Below, in pieces: positions 1 through 10,352 of a stretch of DNA of 64,000 nt. Position numbers and translations under genes: made by a program. The notes under the pieces are model-generated. The model was given only the letters and a program-made list of their open reading frames with translations, searched no databases and was not told the origin of the DNA. The stretch comes from Sthenelais limicola (taxonomy: Eukaryota; Annelida; Polychaeta; Phyllodocida; Sigalionidae). The stretch spans positions 8,461,685 through 8,525,684 of the forward strand of contig OW804097.1 in assembly GCA_942159475.1 (NCBI GenBank), written 5' to 3'. Every line of letters starts with the position of its first letter. Position 1 is the stretch's first letter.

Positions 1-107
1 ATGCAATGACCATTGTGCAATGGTAGCGCAATAAAATAACAGTGCATGGCGTTGCAGTCGGAATTATTGTATTAAAACAATCGTCCATAATTTAATGGGA
101 AAAGATC
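1..107. repeat. Dispersed ATTGCA-rich repeat, copy 1
   Basis: This stretch recurs, with small changes, at 1434-1540. Both copies run through a block rich in CAATGG and TGCAAT, then a shared piece reading gttgcagtcggaatt in copy 1, and end in taatttaatgggaaaagatc. The spacing is about 1.43 kb in the same orientation. The element is not recognised and has no coding potential. Confidence 0.7.
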
Positions 108-1433
108 ACAAGTAGACCACCAGTATGTTCTATTTTTTTCTTCATAAATTCACATAAATTCCATTTTCCAGAATACCTTAAAACAAGCAATTGGCCGATG
201 TATGAGACATTAAAAGCTAACTTTTGAGACACAACGATTTCTGAGTTAGGCCTTGATTAATTTATGAAAAAACATCAAATAAATAATCATATATTCAAGC
301 AATTGTGAACGATGTATTGGTCTAAAATTTACCTCCCATGCATTGTCCCTGATAACTCCCTTATCATAGATGGGGCACTTTACCCCATACAGATCCATAG
401 CAAGGAGGTTCTACTCTTTGATATAAATTCCTGCTTTCGGATTTACAATTGGACGGAGGCACATTTTTTTTAATTTGAACGTTTTTCAATGTGATTTATT
501 CACAAGATCTCTTTGATGGAAATCTTTTTGATTCAAACCAATAGAATCCAAATATACCAATTGATGTACCCTCTCATTCCTTTCCGTCCCGCCCCGAACG
601 GAACGGTATGTACCATTCTCGTCGACCGTAATATCTTGACACCTCCCTGCCCCTGCCCCCTCCCCCCCCCCCTATACAGCCACCTAGAGCGACGGCGTCC
701 GTAGTGTCTTCAATTGGGACTTATAATAGCCAGGCCATGTACATTTCGCGATTTATACATTGCAGGAATACACATACCCCTAATATGGAGTCTACAAGTT
801 TGTAGCGCACATATCTTTTTAAACATTCTTATTAGGAAGATTTCCACAACGTGGTAGGTCTCATCTCCTACAAAAGTATGTACAGTTAACGACTGAAGAC
901 ATTATGAAGAGAACTCTCTACTCGTTTACATAAGCATAATAATAGAGACAAAAGGTTTGATTGATTTAGACCCTTCATTAAAAGGAATACACGTTCAATA
1001 TACACAATAATTTCGCTTCTTAGATAAAAAAAAAGTTTGTTAAAGTTATACAACGATTTTTTCAGTCATAATATAATCATTTCGAAACATATCAGCATAT
1101 TAGCCTGAATAGACAGTATACGTTCCTGTACATCAGGAAAGTACTGGAGATTTTAGATACCGATTTTAAAAATTCTTTCACTGGTTATGTACTCCAGGGG
1201 AATTTTCCCATCATATGGACGAAAAGATCTTTAAAATATTTCAATATTAAGCGTTTTAAGGTTGTCATATGAATTTCAATGCAAATCCTATATGTTGAGC
1301 GAAAATTTAGATTTTTAAAAATTTCCAACGACATTTTTGGCTGTTTTACGGAGCAAGGAGGTCATAATATCCTTCAAAAACACAAATTCTAACGATTTAG
1401 ACAATAAATGGTCACTACATTACTGCAATAGGT
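108..1433. other. No gene recognised
   Basis: AT-rich sequence between two copies of the ATTGCA repeat. Only short chance reading frames occur, and the one at 513-704 is largely a C-rich run. No domain, splice pattern or RNA gene is seen. Confidence 0.5.
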
Positions 1434-1775
1434 ATGCAATGGCCATTGCGCAATGGTAGCGCAATAGAAATACACTGGCATTGCAGTCGGAATTCTTGTA
1501 TAAAAAAAATCGGCAATAATTTAATGGGAAAAGATCCTTTAGTTATCTAAATAATAAATGTAACTTGATGATTTTTGTAGAATGTAATATAGCAAAGGAA
1601 TAAGATACTGCAATGCCAGTGCAATAGAATTACACTCCTATTGCACTCAACTAGAGACTTGACTGCAATAGGAGTGTAATTCTATTGCACTGGCATTGCA
1701 TTGCACTCCATTGCACTCCATTGCACTTGTATTGCAGTCGCCATTGCACTCCATTGCACTCCATTGCACTCAGTG
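1434..1775. repeat. ATTGCA repeat copy 2, perfect inverted repeat and short minisatellite
   Basis: Copy 2 of the repeat covers 1434-1540. It is followed by a perfect inverted repeat, arms 1609-1645 and 1664-1700 (37 bp each) around an 18-bp loop. From about 1690 to 1775 a roughly 10-bp unit, attgcactcc, is repeated. The minus-strand reading frame here only reflects the repeat. Confidence 0.8.
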
Positions 1776-2303
1776 CCCATAGGGGAGATGTTTGTTCTAA
1801 CTTCTATGCTTCCTAGGTTGTCATTGTTCATATAGCTATGGTTTATCTGTCCCATCCCCCACTCCCCCTCCCCCCCCCTCCCCTCACAACATTTTGTTTT
1901 TAATTTGTTTTCATTCAGGTATGAGCTATCATACACCATTTTTCACAAGATAAACTGTAAAAAGCAGCCCCTTAGCTCACCATTGCAGTGGTATTCTTCT
2001 GAGCCCTGATCCAGCAAAATGGTATAATTAGCTATAATATAGTTGAATTTACCAAGCCTCAACATTTGGGCCACAGTACTGTTTGGTAGTTTGTTTGTGG
2101 TATTGCTGGGAGAACAGGCTCCCGCGCTTATTGTCTGTTGCATCCATGCTCAGTTGCACGGTGGCCATATTGGTGAATCCTAGAAAAAAAATTTCTTTGT
2201 TTTCTGTTTATTGGGGCAATAAAAAGTATAAGTTAGCTTGCAGAGTTAGTTTGCAGTGTTAGCTTGCTGGAGTGCAGAGCCATGAGAACATCAGAGCTCT
2301 GCA

Positions 2304-2722
2304 CTGTCAAAGCTTGATTCATTGGAAAGTGGGTTCTGTGTAGAGTGAGGCTGACAACATAATAACAAAATAATAACCAGATTATTGTACAGATGTCTGC
2401 AGACAATTTACATGATAATCCCTATAAACTCAAAGCTTCTATAGGTTGTTGTGAGTGCCTGCACAAAGTTACGAGGGAGGTCCACAGGAGGAAATTCCGA
2501 GTTAGTTATACGCTGTCAAAGCTTGATTCATTGGTGGGTCCTGTGTATCATATAGAGGGGGAGGCTAACAAAACTAATAACAAAATAATAACGAGGTTAT
2601 TGTACAGATGTCTGCAGACAATTTACACAATGATGCATCTAAACTCAAAGCTTCCTTAGGTTGTTGTGAGTGCCTGCACAAAGTTACTAGGGAGGTCCAC
2701 AGGAGGAATTACCGAGTTAGTT
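2304..2722. repeat. Tandem duplication, unit about 209 bp
   Basis: Two adjacent copies (2304-2512 and 2513-2722) both begin ctgtcaaagcttgattcatt and share ttgtacagatgtctgcagac and gaggtccacaggagga. They differ by scattered substitutions and small indels, so the duplication is not very recent. Confidence 0.85.
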
Positions 2723-2895
2723 GAATCTCATTCTTTTCCCCATACCAGTAAAGAGCACTAGGTGGAAGAAAGGGGACCCGTCATTTGTTGTTATGGGTTG
2801 GTCCTCCGGCCCTACGGTCTGCATTGGGTCGCCTAGTCCAGGTCATAGGCCATACAGCAGTGTTATTGGTAGGGGAGGGCAATCAAGGTAAAGAG

Positions 2896-3330
2896 AGGAT
2901 CAATCAAGTGTAGGTGTAGGGTCACTGAAGTGTGGGTAGGTAGGGAGGGGAGTCACTCAAGTATGGGTAGTAGGGAGGGGAGTCACTCAAGTCTGGGTAG
3001 TAGGGAGGGGAGTCACTCAAGTCTGGGTAGGTAGGGAGGGGGTCAATCAAGTATGGGTAGGTAGGGAGGGGGTCAATCAAGTATGGGTAGGTAGGGAGGG
3101 GGTCACTCAAGTGTGGGTAGGTAGGGAGGGGAGTCACTGAAGTATGGGTAGGTAGGGAGGGGGTCACTGAAGTATGGGTAGGTAGGGAGGGGGTCACTGA
3201 AGTGTGGGTAGACAGAGAGGGGTCACTGAAGTATGGGTAAGTAGGGAGGGGGTCACTGAAGTGTGGGTAGGTAGGGAGGGGGTCACTGAAGTGTGGGTAG
3301 GTAGGGAGGGGGTCACTGGAATGAGGTACA
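2896..3330. repeat. 30-bp G-rich minisatellite
   Basis: About fourteen units of roughly 30 bp built on gtgggtaggtagggaggg followed by gtcactgaa or gtcactcaa. A 176-residue minus-strand reading frame here is the translation of the repeat and is not a gene. Confidence 0.95.
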
Positions 3331-3450
3331 CAACCACACTGGAATGAGGTATACAACTGTACTGGAATGAGGTCTACAACTGTACTGGAATGAGGTACAC
3401 AACTGTACTGGAATGAGGTACACAACTGTACTGGAATGAGGTACACAACC
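3317..3450. repeat. 23-bp minisatellite
   Basis: Six units of ctggaatgaggtacacaact plus three bases, directly abutting the 30-bp minisatellite but unrelated to it in sequence. Confidence 0.9.
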
Positions 3451-3893
3451 ACACAGTAATGTGATACATAACCTATAATTATCTAATATCATGGTCTCAT
3501 AATTAATTTATTTGATTATTTGTTGTCCTATTTAGTTGACTGACTGTAGTCATATTAGCCTATGGCCATCTATGAAGCTCCCTGTGTTAGCTGCAGGCGA
3601 TTTATTGATTCAAATCATTTTGTAATCCTTTTCTATAATTTGCATGGAATGTCTAGCCCTGCACTCTTCTCTGGACCTCACTTTATACAGAAAGGAGTGA
3701 CATCTAACCCCCTGGATGACAAGAGATATTTCTCAATTAATTGCAGCCATGCATCAAAACACATATTTTGAATGATCACAGGCATAACACATGGATCTTT
3801 CATAAGGATTTTTGTTAGTTTTGTCAACAAGTAATTCCTCACCTAGGGCCATTCAATGATATCTAATTTGCCTCAACCAACATTTACTGTATC

Positions 3894-4309
3894 ATATGTG
3901 ATGTGTTTTAAGAAAATGAGTCATAAGTCGCAAAATATGGATTTTGAGATATCATCATATATGAAAAGAGGAGATTAAGCTGATTCCAATGATAGTAAAC
4001 ATGAAGGACATTTAAGAAGTATTTCTATATTTTATGTTTGATATTTTTATTCTTGGAAAAAAGTTTGCAATGTTTCTGGATGGGTAATTACCAGTAAAGT
4101 AACTAAATATACTCCATACAAAGGCCTTCAAAATGCAAGGATATAATTAATACAATGTCCCGAAATTTGTTACATGGATTTATATGACTATAAGTGCTAA
4201 ACCCTCTAAATATCAGAACATTTTAATGAAAGGATCTTGTGAAAAAAACACTATGAAAAATATCAATTTTGCGACTTATGACTTATTTTCCTAAAACAGA
4301 TCACATATG
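3894..4309. mobile_element. MITE2 family copy (palindromic miniature element)
   Basis: Begins tgtgatgtgttttaagaaaa followed by tgagtcataagtcgcaaaa, and ends with the reverse complement (gcgacttatgacttattttc and then a tcacat terminus). Length is about 415 bp with no coding sequence. Other full copies lie at 31013-31423, 32727-33125, 38835-39300 and 41037-41457. Several half copies occur elsewhere. Confidence 0.85.
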
Positions 4310-4511
4310 TTTACTGTATACACTAGGTAGAAGTTTAGTTGTTAGCACAGAAGTGCCAGGTGCTATCGTCTTTTGCCTCTGGGCAAGAGCTAACACTCTA
4401 ACTTGGGATGCTCATATTGAACGCATATGGGTCAGATCTTCAGAAAATATACAATTGGCCGCTCTACACATTTAGGAAATTGTTCTAAATTTGGCTGAAA
4501 AATGATGACTA

Positions 4512-4570
4512 GGTGGCAAACCGTTTTCACCTTAATGATTTTATTCATTTGGGGAGAAAAAAATTTTTTT
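4512..4570 (+). repeat. Left arm of the PLE inverted repeat
   Basis: Begins ggtggcaaaccgttttcacc; its reverse complement ends at 6450. The arms are about 58 bp with only small length differences in the A/T runs. The left arm starts one base inside the target duplication, so it is the true 5' edge of the insertion. Confidence 0.92.
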
Positions 4571-4594
4571 TGGGGAGACAAAATTTTTTTTTTA

Positions 4595-5650
4595 AAGTCC
4601 TACAAAAAACTGGACTCAAATCCAACGGAAAAATACAATCAAGAAATAAATCAGTATATAGAAACAAAACTAGAAGAAGGTGAACTTACAAAGGATGTTA
4701 CAAACATCCTAAAAAACAAAAACTGTAAAACACCCCAAATATATTTTCTCCCAAAAATCCATAAAGGGAAAATACCCCCACCGGGCAGACCCATCGTGTC
4801 CGCCAATAGTGGCCCTACGGAGAAAATATCCAACTATGTAGACATCTTCCTGAAACCGATGGTTGTAGACGGAAGCTCATACATAAAAGACACAGGTGAT
4901 TTCATACAAATCATACAAGAAACACAAAACGTTAAAGCCACAGACATTCTAGGAACACTTGATGTCAGCGCACTATATACCAACATACCAAACCAAGAAG
5001 GTATTAGTGTAATAGAGAAAATGCTAAATGAAAAGAGAAAAACGCTAGTAAAACCAAGCAATACCACAATCTGTGAACTACTTAAGAAAGTACTATACCT
5101 AAACAACTTTCAATACAACGGCCAAAACTTCCTACAGATAGGAGGAACAGCCATGGGAACAGCCTTAGCACCCTCATATGCAAACCTATTTATGAGAAAC
5201 CTAGAAGAGAGAATGCTAAACCAAACACCACTTAAACCCACAGTCTGGAAAAGATACCTAGACGACATCTTCTTCATCTGGACCCATGGGGAAGAAAAAT
5301 TAAAAGAATTTATAGAAGACATAAATAAATTCCACCGCTCGATAAAATTCACTTCAGAATACTCAAAGGAGGAAGTAAACTTCCTAGACACAACGGTCAG
5401 AAAAGACCACAATGGCAAACTGTACACAACACTGTACACTAAACCTACAGACAAGAACAACTACCTACACTATACATCGGCCCACCCACCACAGTGCAAG
5501 AAAAGCCTACCGTATAGTCAATTCACACGCATAAACAAAATATGCACAAAAAAAGACGACTTCATCAAAAATAGCGAAGAAAAAGAAAAACACTTCAAAA
5601 GAAGAGGGTACCCAGAAAACCTCATAAAACGGCTCTCAACAAAGCCATGA
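4595..5650 (+). pseudogene. PLE reverse transcriptase, N-terminally truncated
   Basis: The open frame runs from 4502 to 5650 (382 codons), but the first 30 or so codons are the inverted repeat and flank, so RT sequence starts near 4595. Motifs in order: LPKIHKGK and GRPIVS, then DVSALYTNIP (residues 154-163, first catalytic Asp), GTAMGTALAPSYANLFM, YLDD (residues 252-255, catalytic Asp pair), FLDTTV and KPTDKNNYLHY. These are hallmark Penelope RT motifs. The N-terminal region of full-length elements is missing, which fits 5' truncation on insertion. The frame ends just after RRGYPENLIKRL and the endonuclease follows in another frame, so one frameshift lies near 5640. Confidence 0.93.
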
Positions 5651-6357
5651 AAGACAGGGAAGAAGGAAAGGAACAGAAAGAAGAGAAAGACAATAACAAC
5701 ATATTTCATATTAGTATGTTCAGACCAACATACAACAAAACCCAGGCCATACTTAGAAAACACTGGCCCATACTAGGCAAATAAAAACAAACCCAAAGCC
5801 TACAAACCAAGAACCTTGTATGTGGATACAAGAGACCAAAAAACCTAAGGGAACACCTTATTCGGGCAAAACTGGACTACCACCCCGAAAAGGTCACAGA
5901 AAAGAAAGAGAAAACAAAAAACAAATGTGAGCATAAAAAATGCAAAGTATGCCCCAAACTAAACAAAAGCAACCCCATAAAAAATGCGAACCGACGAAAA
6001 ACCGACGTAAAAACGAACGTCAACTGCGGCAGCTCAAACCTAATATACTGCATCTCATGCAAAAAATGCAACGAACTCTACATAGGGCAAACGAAACGCA
6101 CCCTATGGAAACGAACGAGCGAACATATGGCCGACATAAAGCACAACAGGCCAAAATCAGTGGTAGCGAAGCACTTCAACAAACACGACCACTCAGGTCT
6201 AGAAGACTTCGAAATACAAGTAATAGACTTTATATACAAACATCCAGAGTGCAAAAGGGCGAAGGAACTCAGAACCCTAATTGAACACAACTGGATACAT
6301 AGACTACAAACGTACCAACCATATGGAATGAATGTAAAAGATTCAGAATTCGGATGA
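5641..6357 (+). pseudogene. PLE zinc linker and GIY-YIG endonuclease
   Basis: Reading frame 1 carries the rest of the element. A charged linker is interrupted by a stop at 5782-5784. It is followed by a CEHKKCKVCP cysteine motif, then NLIYCISCKKC and ELYIGQTKRTLWKRTSEH, which match the GIY-YIG nuclease core (the two tyrosine strands, then the conserved Arg/His helix), and HNWIHRLQTY near the C-terminus. The domain cuts DNA to prime reverse transcription in Penelope elements. The frame differs from the RT frame (a +2 to +1 change) and contains the stop, so it is broken in this copy. The natural end is the TGA at 6355-6357. Confidence 0.9.
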
Positions 6358-6390
6358 GTCAGTACATACCCCTCTCAAACTAAAGCCACG

Positions 6391-6450
6391 TCAAAAAATT
6401 TTTTCTCCCCAAATGAATAAAATCATTAAGGTGAAAACGGTTTGCCACCT
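6391..6450 (-). repeat. Right arm of the PLE inverted repeat
   Basis: Reverse complement of 4512-4570, ending ggtgaaaacggtttgccacc on the plus strand. It lies directly after the endonuclease frame, so it is the original 3' untranslated sequence; the left arm is the inverted copy. Confidence 0.92.
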
Positions 6451-6677
6451 ATAAAATAACCAAAAGGGGACTGACTCTCACTAAGACCTGTACTCTTTTT
6501 TCGAATGCCCCTGATATATAATTGATTTATATAATTCAGGAATGTAAATCCAAAAAAACATACAATAAAAAATAAAAAATAATAAAAAATAAAAAATAAA
6601 ATTATTTCTAAAGACCGCCCTATAACCACATTTAAATAGTGGAAAAAGGGAAAAGAGTTAACACCTAAACAAAGTAC

Positions 6678-6702
6678 CTGATGAGGCCCAACAGCCGAAA
6701 CC
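6678..6702 (+). ncRNA. Hammerhead-ribozyme-like core in the PLE 3' section
   Basis: ctgatgag, a short GGC/GCC stem with loop, then cgaaacc. CUGAUGA, stem II and GAAA are the conserved core of hammerhead ribozymes, which are known to occur in Penelope pseudo-LTRs. I did not find a convincing stem III with a cleavage site, so self-cleavage is not established. Confidence 0.6.
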
Positions 6703-7269
6703 GTTTGAATAAATCTATTTCAAAAATAGGAGAGAGAGAAAAAATCTTTTTTCTCCTCCCAAACAAGACTATAAAAGTCCTGTTCACCCCTAGGCCCCCC
6801 CATCTCCCCTCCCCCCCCCTTATATACAAACCATATAAACCCCTCCAAAACACACCCCCTTCTTCCACCTCCCCCCAAGTCTCACCCAAACTAGGAATGA
6901 GACCTATGCAAGTCTAGCCTTACCTCCACAGAGGTGGGACAAACACTCCCAGAGCAGACAGAAATAGACCAGTGACCTAAACTTGGATCACAGACTGGAC
7001 AAAGGATTTCAACATTTGGCGGGAATCTGGACACATATAAATACTGGTCCAAACCTACCAACAGGCATTCAACGGTCGTACAGGTTAAGGTGAATACTGC
7101 CACGTCTACCTACTATGAAAAATGATGACTATCGGGTATATCTGAGTATAGTTGGTATCGCATTCATTTAATGTATAAGATTTGCTATGTTTAACTGCAT
7201 TTTAGAGCTCATTTTTGTCTCAAATGTGGGTTAATTGAGAGGATTGGCGAAGGCGAATCTGAGCCATAC

Positions 7270-7743
7270 GTAATAACATCCATAATTGATGAGGAAATGG
7301 TCAATACAATACACAGGAACCTAAGGAACAGTGCCTGCTTATTGACATGCCAGGTTTGACTGTGGTCTGCAGAGGACTGCCTCAGGTGTGTCAACTTGAT
7401 GGTCCTCAATGGCGAGCCCCAGAATTATTATATTGAATTATTGACAGCCATGAAACAAAATGCAGAAACACGAGGAATGGAAATGAGGAAGACAAGTCAT
7501 GGAAACATCTCAATATCCACTGAGCCAATGTTGATTAGGGACAGTCAGGCCAGTGAAGGAGAAACTGAGGGCAGTCAGGCCAGTGGAGGAGAAACTGAGG
7601 GCAGTCAGGCCAGTGGAGGAGAAGCTGAGGGCAGTCAGGCCAGTGGAGGAGAAACGGAGGGCAGTCAGGTCAGTGGAGGAGAAACTGAGGGGAGAAATAG
7701 GACAGTCCAAAATAGGACAAACGAGAGAATAAGAGGAAAGTGA
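7270..7743 (+). CDS. Doubtful reading frame with decapeptide repeats
   Basis: One frame is open from 7270 to the stop at 7741-7743 except for a TGA at 7357-7359. The first part reads VITSIIDEEMVNTIHRN and the second starts MVLNGEPQNYYIELLTAMKQ. From about residue 50 of the second part there are five tandem ten-residue units of the type SQASGGETEG, encoded by a 30-bp minisatellite (about 7540-7690). The repeat keeps the frame because its unit is a multiple of three. It may be a decayed exon or a chance frame through a minisatellite. No domain is recognised. Confidence 0.3.
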
Positions 7744-7749
7744 AAACAA

Positions 7750-8439
7750 ATTATTATGAGGTTTGTTTTAGGGTTGATCCATATATATTGATGGTTTTAT
7801 TGAAGAGTTTTATGCACATGTAACCCAAATTTGAATATCAAATATTGGCTAGAGGCAACCAGAAGGGGTGGGATATGCTAATAGTACCGTCTCCGACCTT
7901 CATGGATTTACCAATTCAATAATTCCTCCAATTCAGGATTGATTCGGTGACGCTGATTTACAGCATATGGGTCAAATCACGAGAAAATGTAGAATTTCAC
8001 CTTCACAAATCATGGTAAATAACTTCATGAACAAAAATGATGTTGAAAATACAGATTAACATAACCCAGCAAATTCTTTTTAATCACTCACTCACTCACT
8101 CATGAGTCAGTGGCATGACCCAATGAATCGCTGCCTTGGCTTACTTACCCTCCTTGTATTTGTTAGCGATTTTCAAACCGTTATCAATATAATGGTAGGG
8201 TAGCTCATTGGTAGTTACATTACAAACGTCAGATATAGCATTTTAATTTTACTACAGATTATCTTTCATATTTTAACATTGATTGTGTGGTAAAAAGAAA
8301 TTAGACGTACAATGCGTGATGAGGATTATGGATATGGTGATAGATGAATATGAATGGTGATATCATGATACCCAAAATCATTAGCATGTATTCCCTGATA
8401 GTGTTAATACAGGGTAACTAACAATGTTGGTTGAAGGAT
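7750..8439. other. No gene; MITE1 half copy
   Basis: At about 7970-8040 there is a degraded MITE1 end (atgggtcaaatcacgagaaa). A run of cactcactcactcactcat sits at about 8087-8105. Nothing else is recognisable. Confidence 0.5.
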
Positions 8440-8695
8440 CGTGAATATTTGCATAAGTTGCGTAGCAACGAGTGCAATATTCTAAGTGACTGAAACTAAC
8501 AAGTTAGTTAACAGATTTATTATATATATGTTTCCAATCATGAAGATAGTCATACATTTCACTGGTAATAATTTCACCAGTAATAAAAACCGCATTGGTT
8601 GCCATGACAACCCACATAAATCGCTAGTAAAATACCCACTCTGCGTAAATCACTCTAGATACATTGTTTTCAGAGCAATGCGTGCATAATAAAGA
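8440..8695. repeat. Duplicated segment, copy 1
   Basis: Aligns by eye with 9765-10035 in the same orientation. Shared blocks include ctaagtgactgaaac, attggttgccatga, aactcactctacatacat-like sequence and gagcaatgc. The copies differ by many substitutions and small gaps. No coding sequence is apparent. Confidence 0.75.
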
Positions 8696-8699
8696 TGCA

Positions 8700-9764
8700 A
8701 AATAAGACAGGTATGTGTTGTCTTTATGAGCTAAATAAACAGTTCATTCATTCAGAATGTCCTGTCTCCCTAAACACCTGTTTATGTATACTGCACACAG
8801 GACTAATCACAGGTTCTACGCATTGTGTGTGTGCTTATGGCTCAAGTGGTTGCTCTGACCTCCATCATGGCTTCTCTCATATTATAGGGCCTATAAATAG
8901 CAACCACTATAATCGGCTATAAGGACCAACATAATCGTACCAATTATCTTTTTAATCGTACCAAATTTAATCATAATTTGACTTATAAGTTTGATTTATC
9001 AATTTTCTGCTGCTGTTATATGTCAATACAATAATTGAAGTAAAAAATGGTGGCCAAATTTGAGTTATTAGACTGATTTATCAGTATTTTGTTGCTGTTA
9101 TATGTGAATATAAGAATTTGAATTCAAATCTGCCGCGCAAATAAAGCTGTCTGTGAATACAGATGTGGACTTTTAGGTAGATCAGTTGCAAAAACAACCA
9201 GACAAAACAAAACAAGCAGACACAATTCTCCAACATTGTGGTAATATGACATTTAGATGGGTACAAAAAGAATGGAAAAAAATTTAGAAAATATCACAGA
9301 CTCCCTGTGAGAGAAGGTCAGAGTAAAATGGAAGAATTGAATTGTACATTTAGACTTTGACCACATACAAAAGAAGGAAAGTCCATGGAGAGTGCTCGCC
9401 TTGTGACAGGTGGAAGAGCGGACATCCTCCATTCTATATTCCATATATTTGATTTAATATCTATTAGTAGCAGGTTTTGTTTTTGGCTTTTAACTTCAAT
9501 ACCCACAAATTACATGCACAATATGCAAGTGTAAACTCTATTGATACAAGTCCTAGTGTTGTTGGAATTTATTCATACATCTATGCTAATATGAAGTCCT
9601 CAACATTGACAATAAGGGATTTAGTATGCAAATCTATGGGTGGACCTTCAGCCAGCATGGGTTTTAGCAAACACTTCTCCCTTGGTTGCCAGGGAGCTTA
9701 AGGAATGAATGCAAGGCCAAATAAGAAATAGTTGTGTTTCTGGTTGATAGTAGCTGAACACTAG
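8700..9764. other. No gene recognised
   Basis: Between the two duplicated segments. A short internal repeat of ttgctgctgttatatg-type sequence occurs around 9005-9030 and 9090-9115. Reading frames of 60-75 codons are unremarkable. Confidence 0.45.
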
Positions 9765-10035
9765 CATAAATATTGCACAAGTTGCATAGTAACGAGTGCA
9801 AAATTCTAAGTGACTGAAACCGATGAGTTATTTAACTGATTGATTATACATGCTTTCACTCATGAAAATAGAAAAAAAGTCATGAATTTGAATTTCAGCG
9901 GTAATCTTAGTAAAAACCAAATTGGTTGCCATGAAAACACCACATAATTTAGTCTACCACATAATTCAGTAGGGAAATATGCACCATGCATAACTCACTC
10001 TACATACATGGTTTCTAGAGCAATGCATGTATAAA
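9765..10035. repeat. Duplicated segment, copy 2
   Basis: Second copy of 8440-8695, starting around atattgcacaagttgcatag and ending at gagcaatgcatgtataaa. It lies about 300 bp upstream of the GPCR start. Confidence 0.75.
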
Positions 10036-10352
10036 AAATACCTTTTAAGGATTTATGACACGTTGTAATCCTGCAAAAATATTTCTTTGTCAAAATAGTA
10101 CATAATTATAGGCAAGGTCATCGTAATAGTTTGAGTAAGGTTTATTCATGTATGATGGGGTGTGGGGCTGTAAACCAAATCCCCGTCTAATTTTTTGCTT
10201 TGCCTGAAGATAAACATGAAGCATCGATGCTCTCTGAGATGCTGCATGACCATTAGAACTGCTCACTTATCCATGCAGATGTATTAAAGACAGAGAAGTT
10301 TAAAGCACATTTTGGGAATATTTGGCTTAGTGCACACTTATCTGGGTTCACA

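Larger units (their letters stand above)
4511..7115 (+). mobile_element. Penelope-like retroelement (PLE), 5'-truncated insertion
   Basis: A 2605-bp insertion bounded by a perfect 15-bp direct duplication, tgaaaaatgatgact (4496-4510 and 7116-7130). It holds a reverse transcriptase without its N-terminal part, a zinc-binding linker, a GIY-YIG endonuclease, an inverted copy of the sequence that follows the endonuclease, and a 3' section with a hammerhead-like core. RT plus GIY-YIG in this order defines canonical Penelope elements. A frameshift and a stop in the coding region make this copy inactive. Confidence 0.93.
4429..7265. mobile_element. MITE1 family copy split by the Penelope-like insertion
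   Basis: The left part (4429-4510) starts gggtcagatcttcag. The right part (7116-7265) resumes at the homologous point and ends in the complementary terminus (ctgagcc). Intact relatives at 21025-21247 and 34590-34825 read straight through the break. Outside flanks are atat and atac, close to the 4-bp duplications of other copies. Confidence 0.85.

Noticed and set aside
2922..3452. 176-codon minus-strand reading frame rich in Pro, Ser and Thr
   Set aside because: It is the translation of two adjacent minisatellites with units of about 30 and 23 bp; no non-repeat coding part.
4269..4475. 68-codon frame across the MITE2 and MITE1 boundary as a gene
   Set aside because: Half of it is transposon end sequence, and the frame does not continue beyond the MITE1 insertion.
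7357..7359. In-frame TGA as a selenocysteine codon
   Set aside because: No selenoprotein motif nearby and no visible SECIS-like element; a plain stop in a doubtful frame is simpler.
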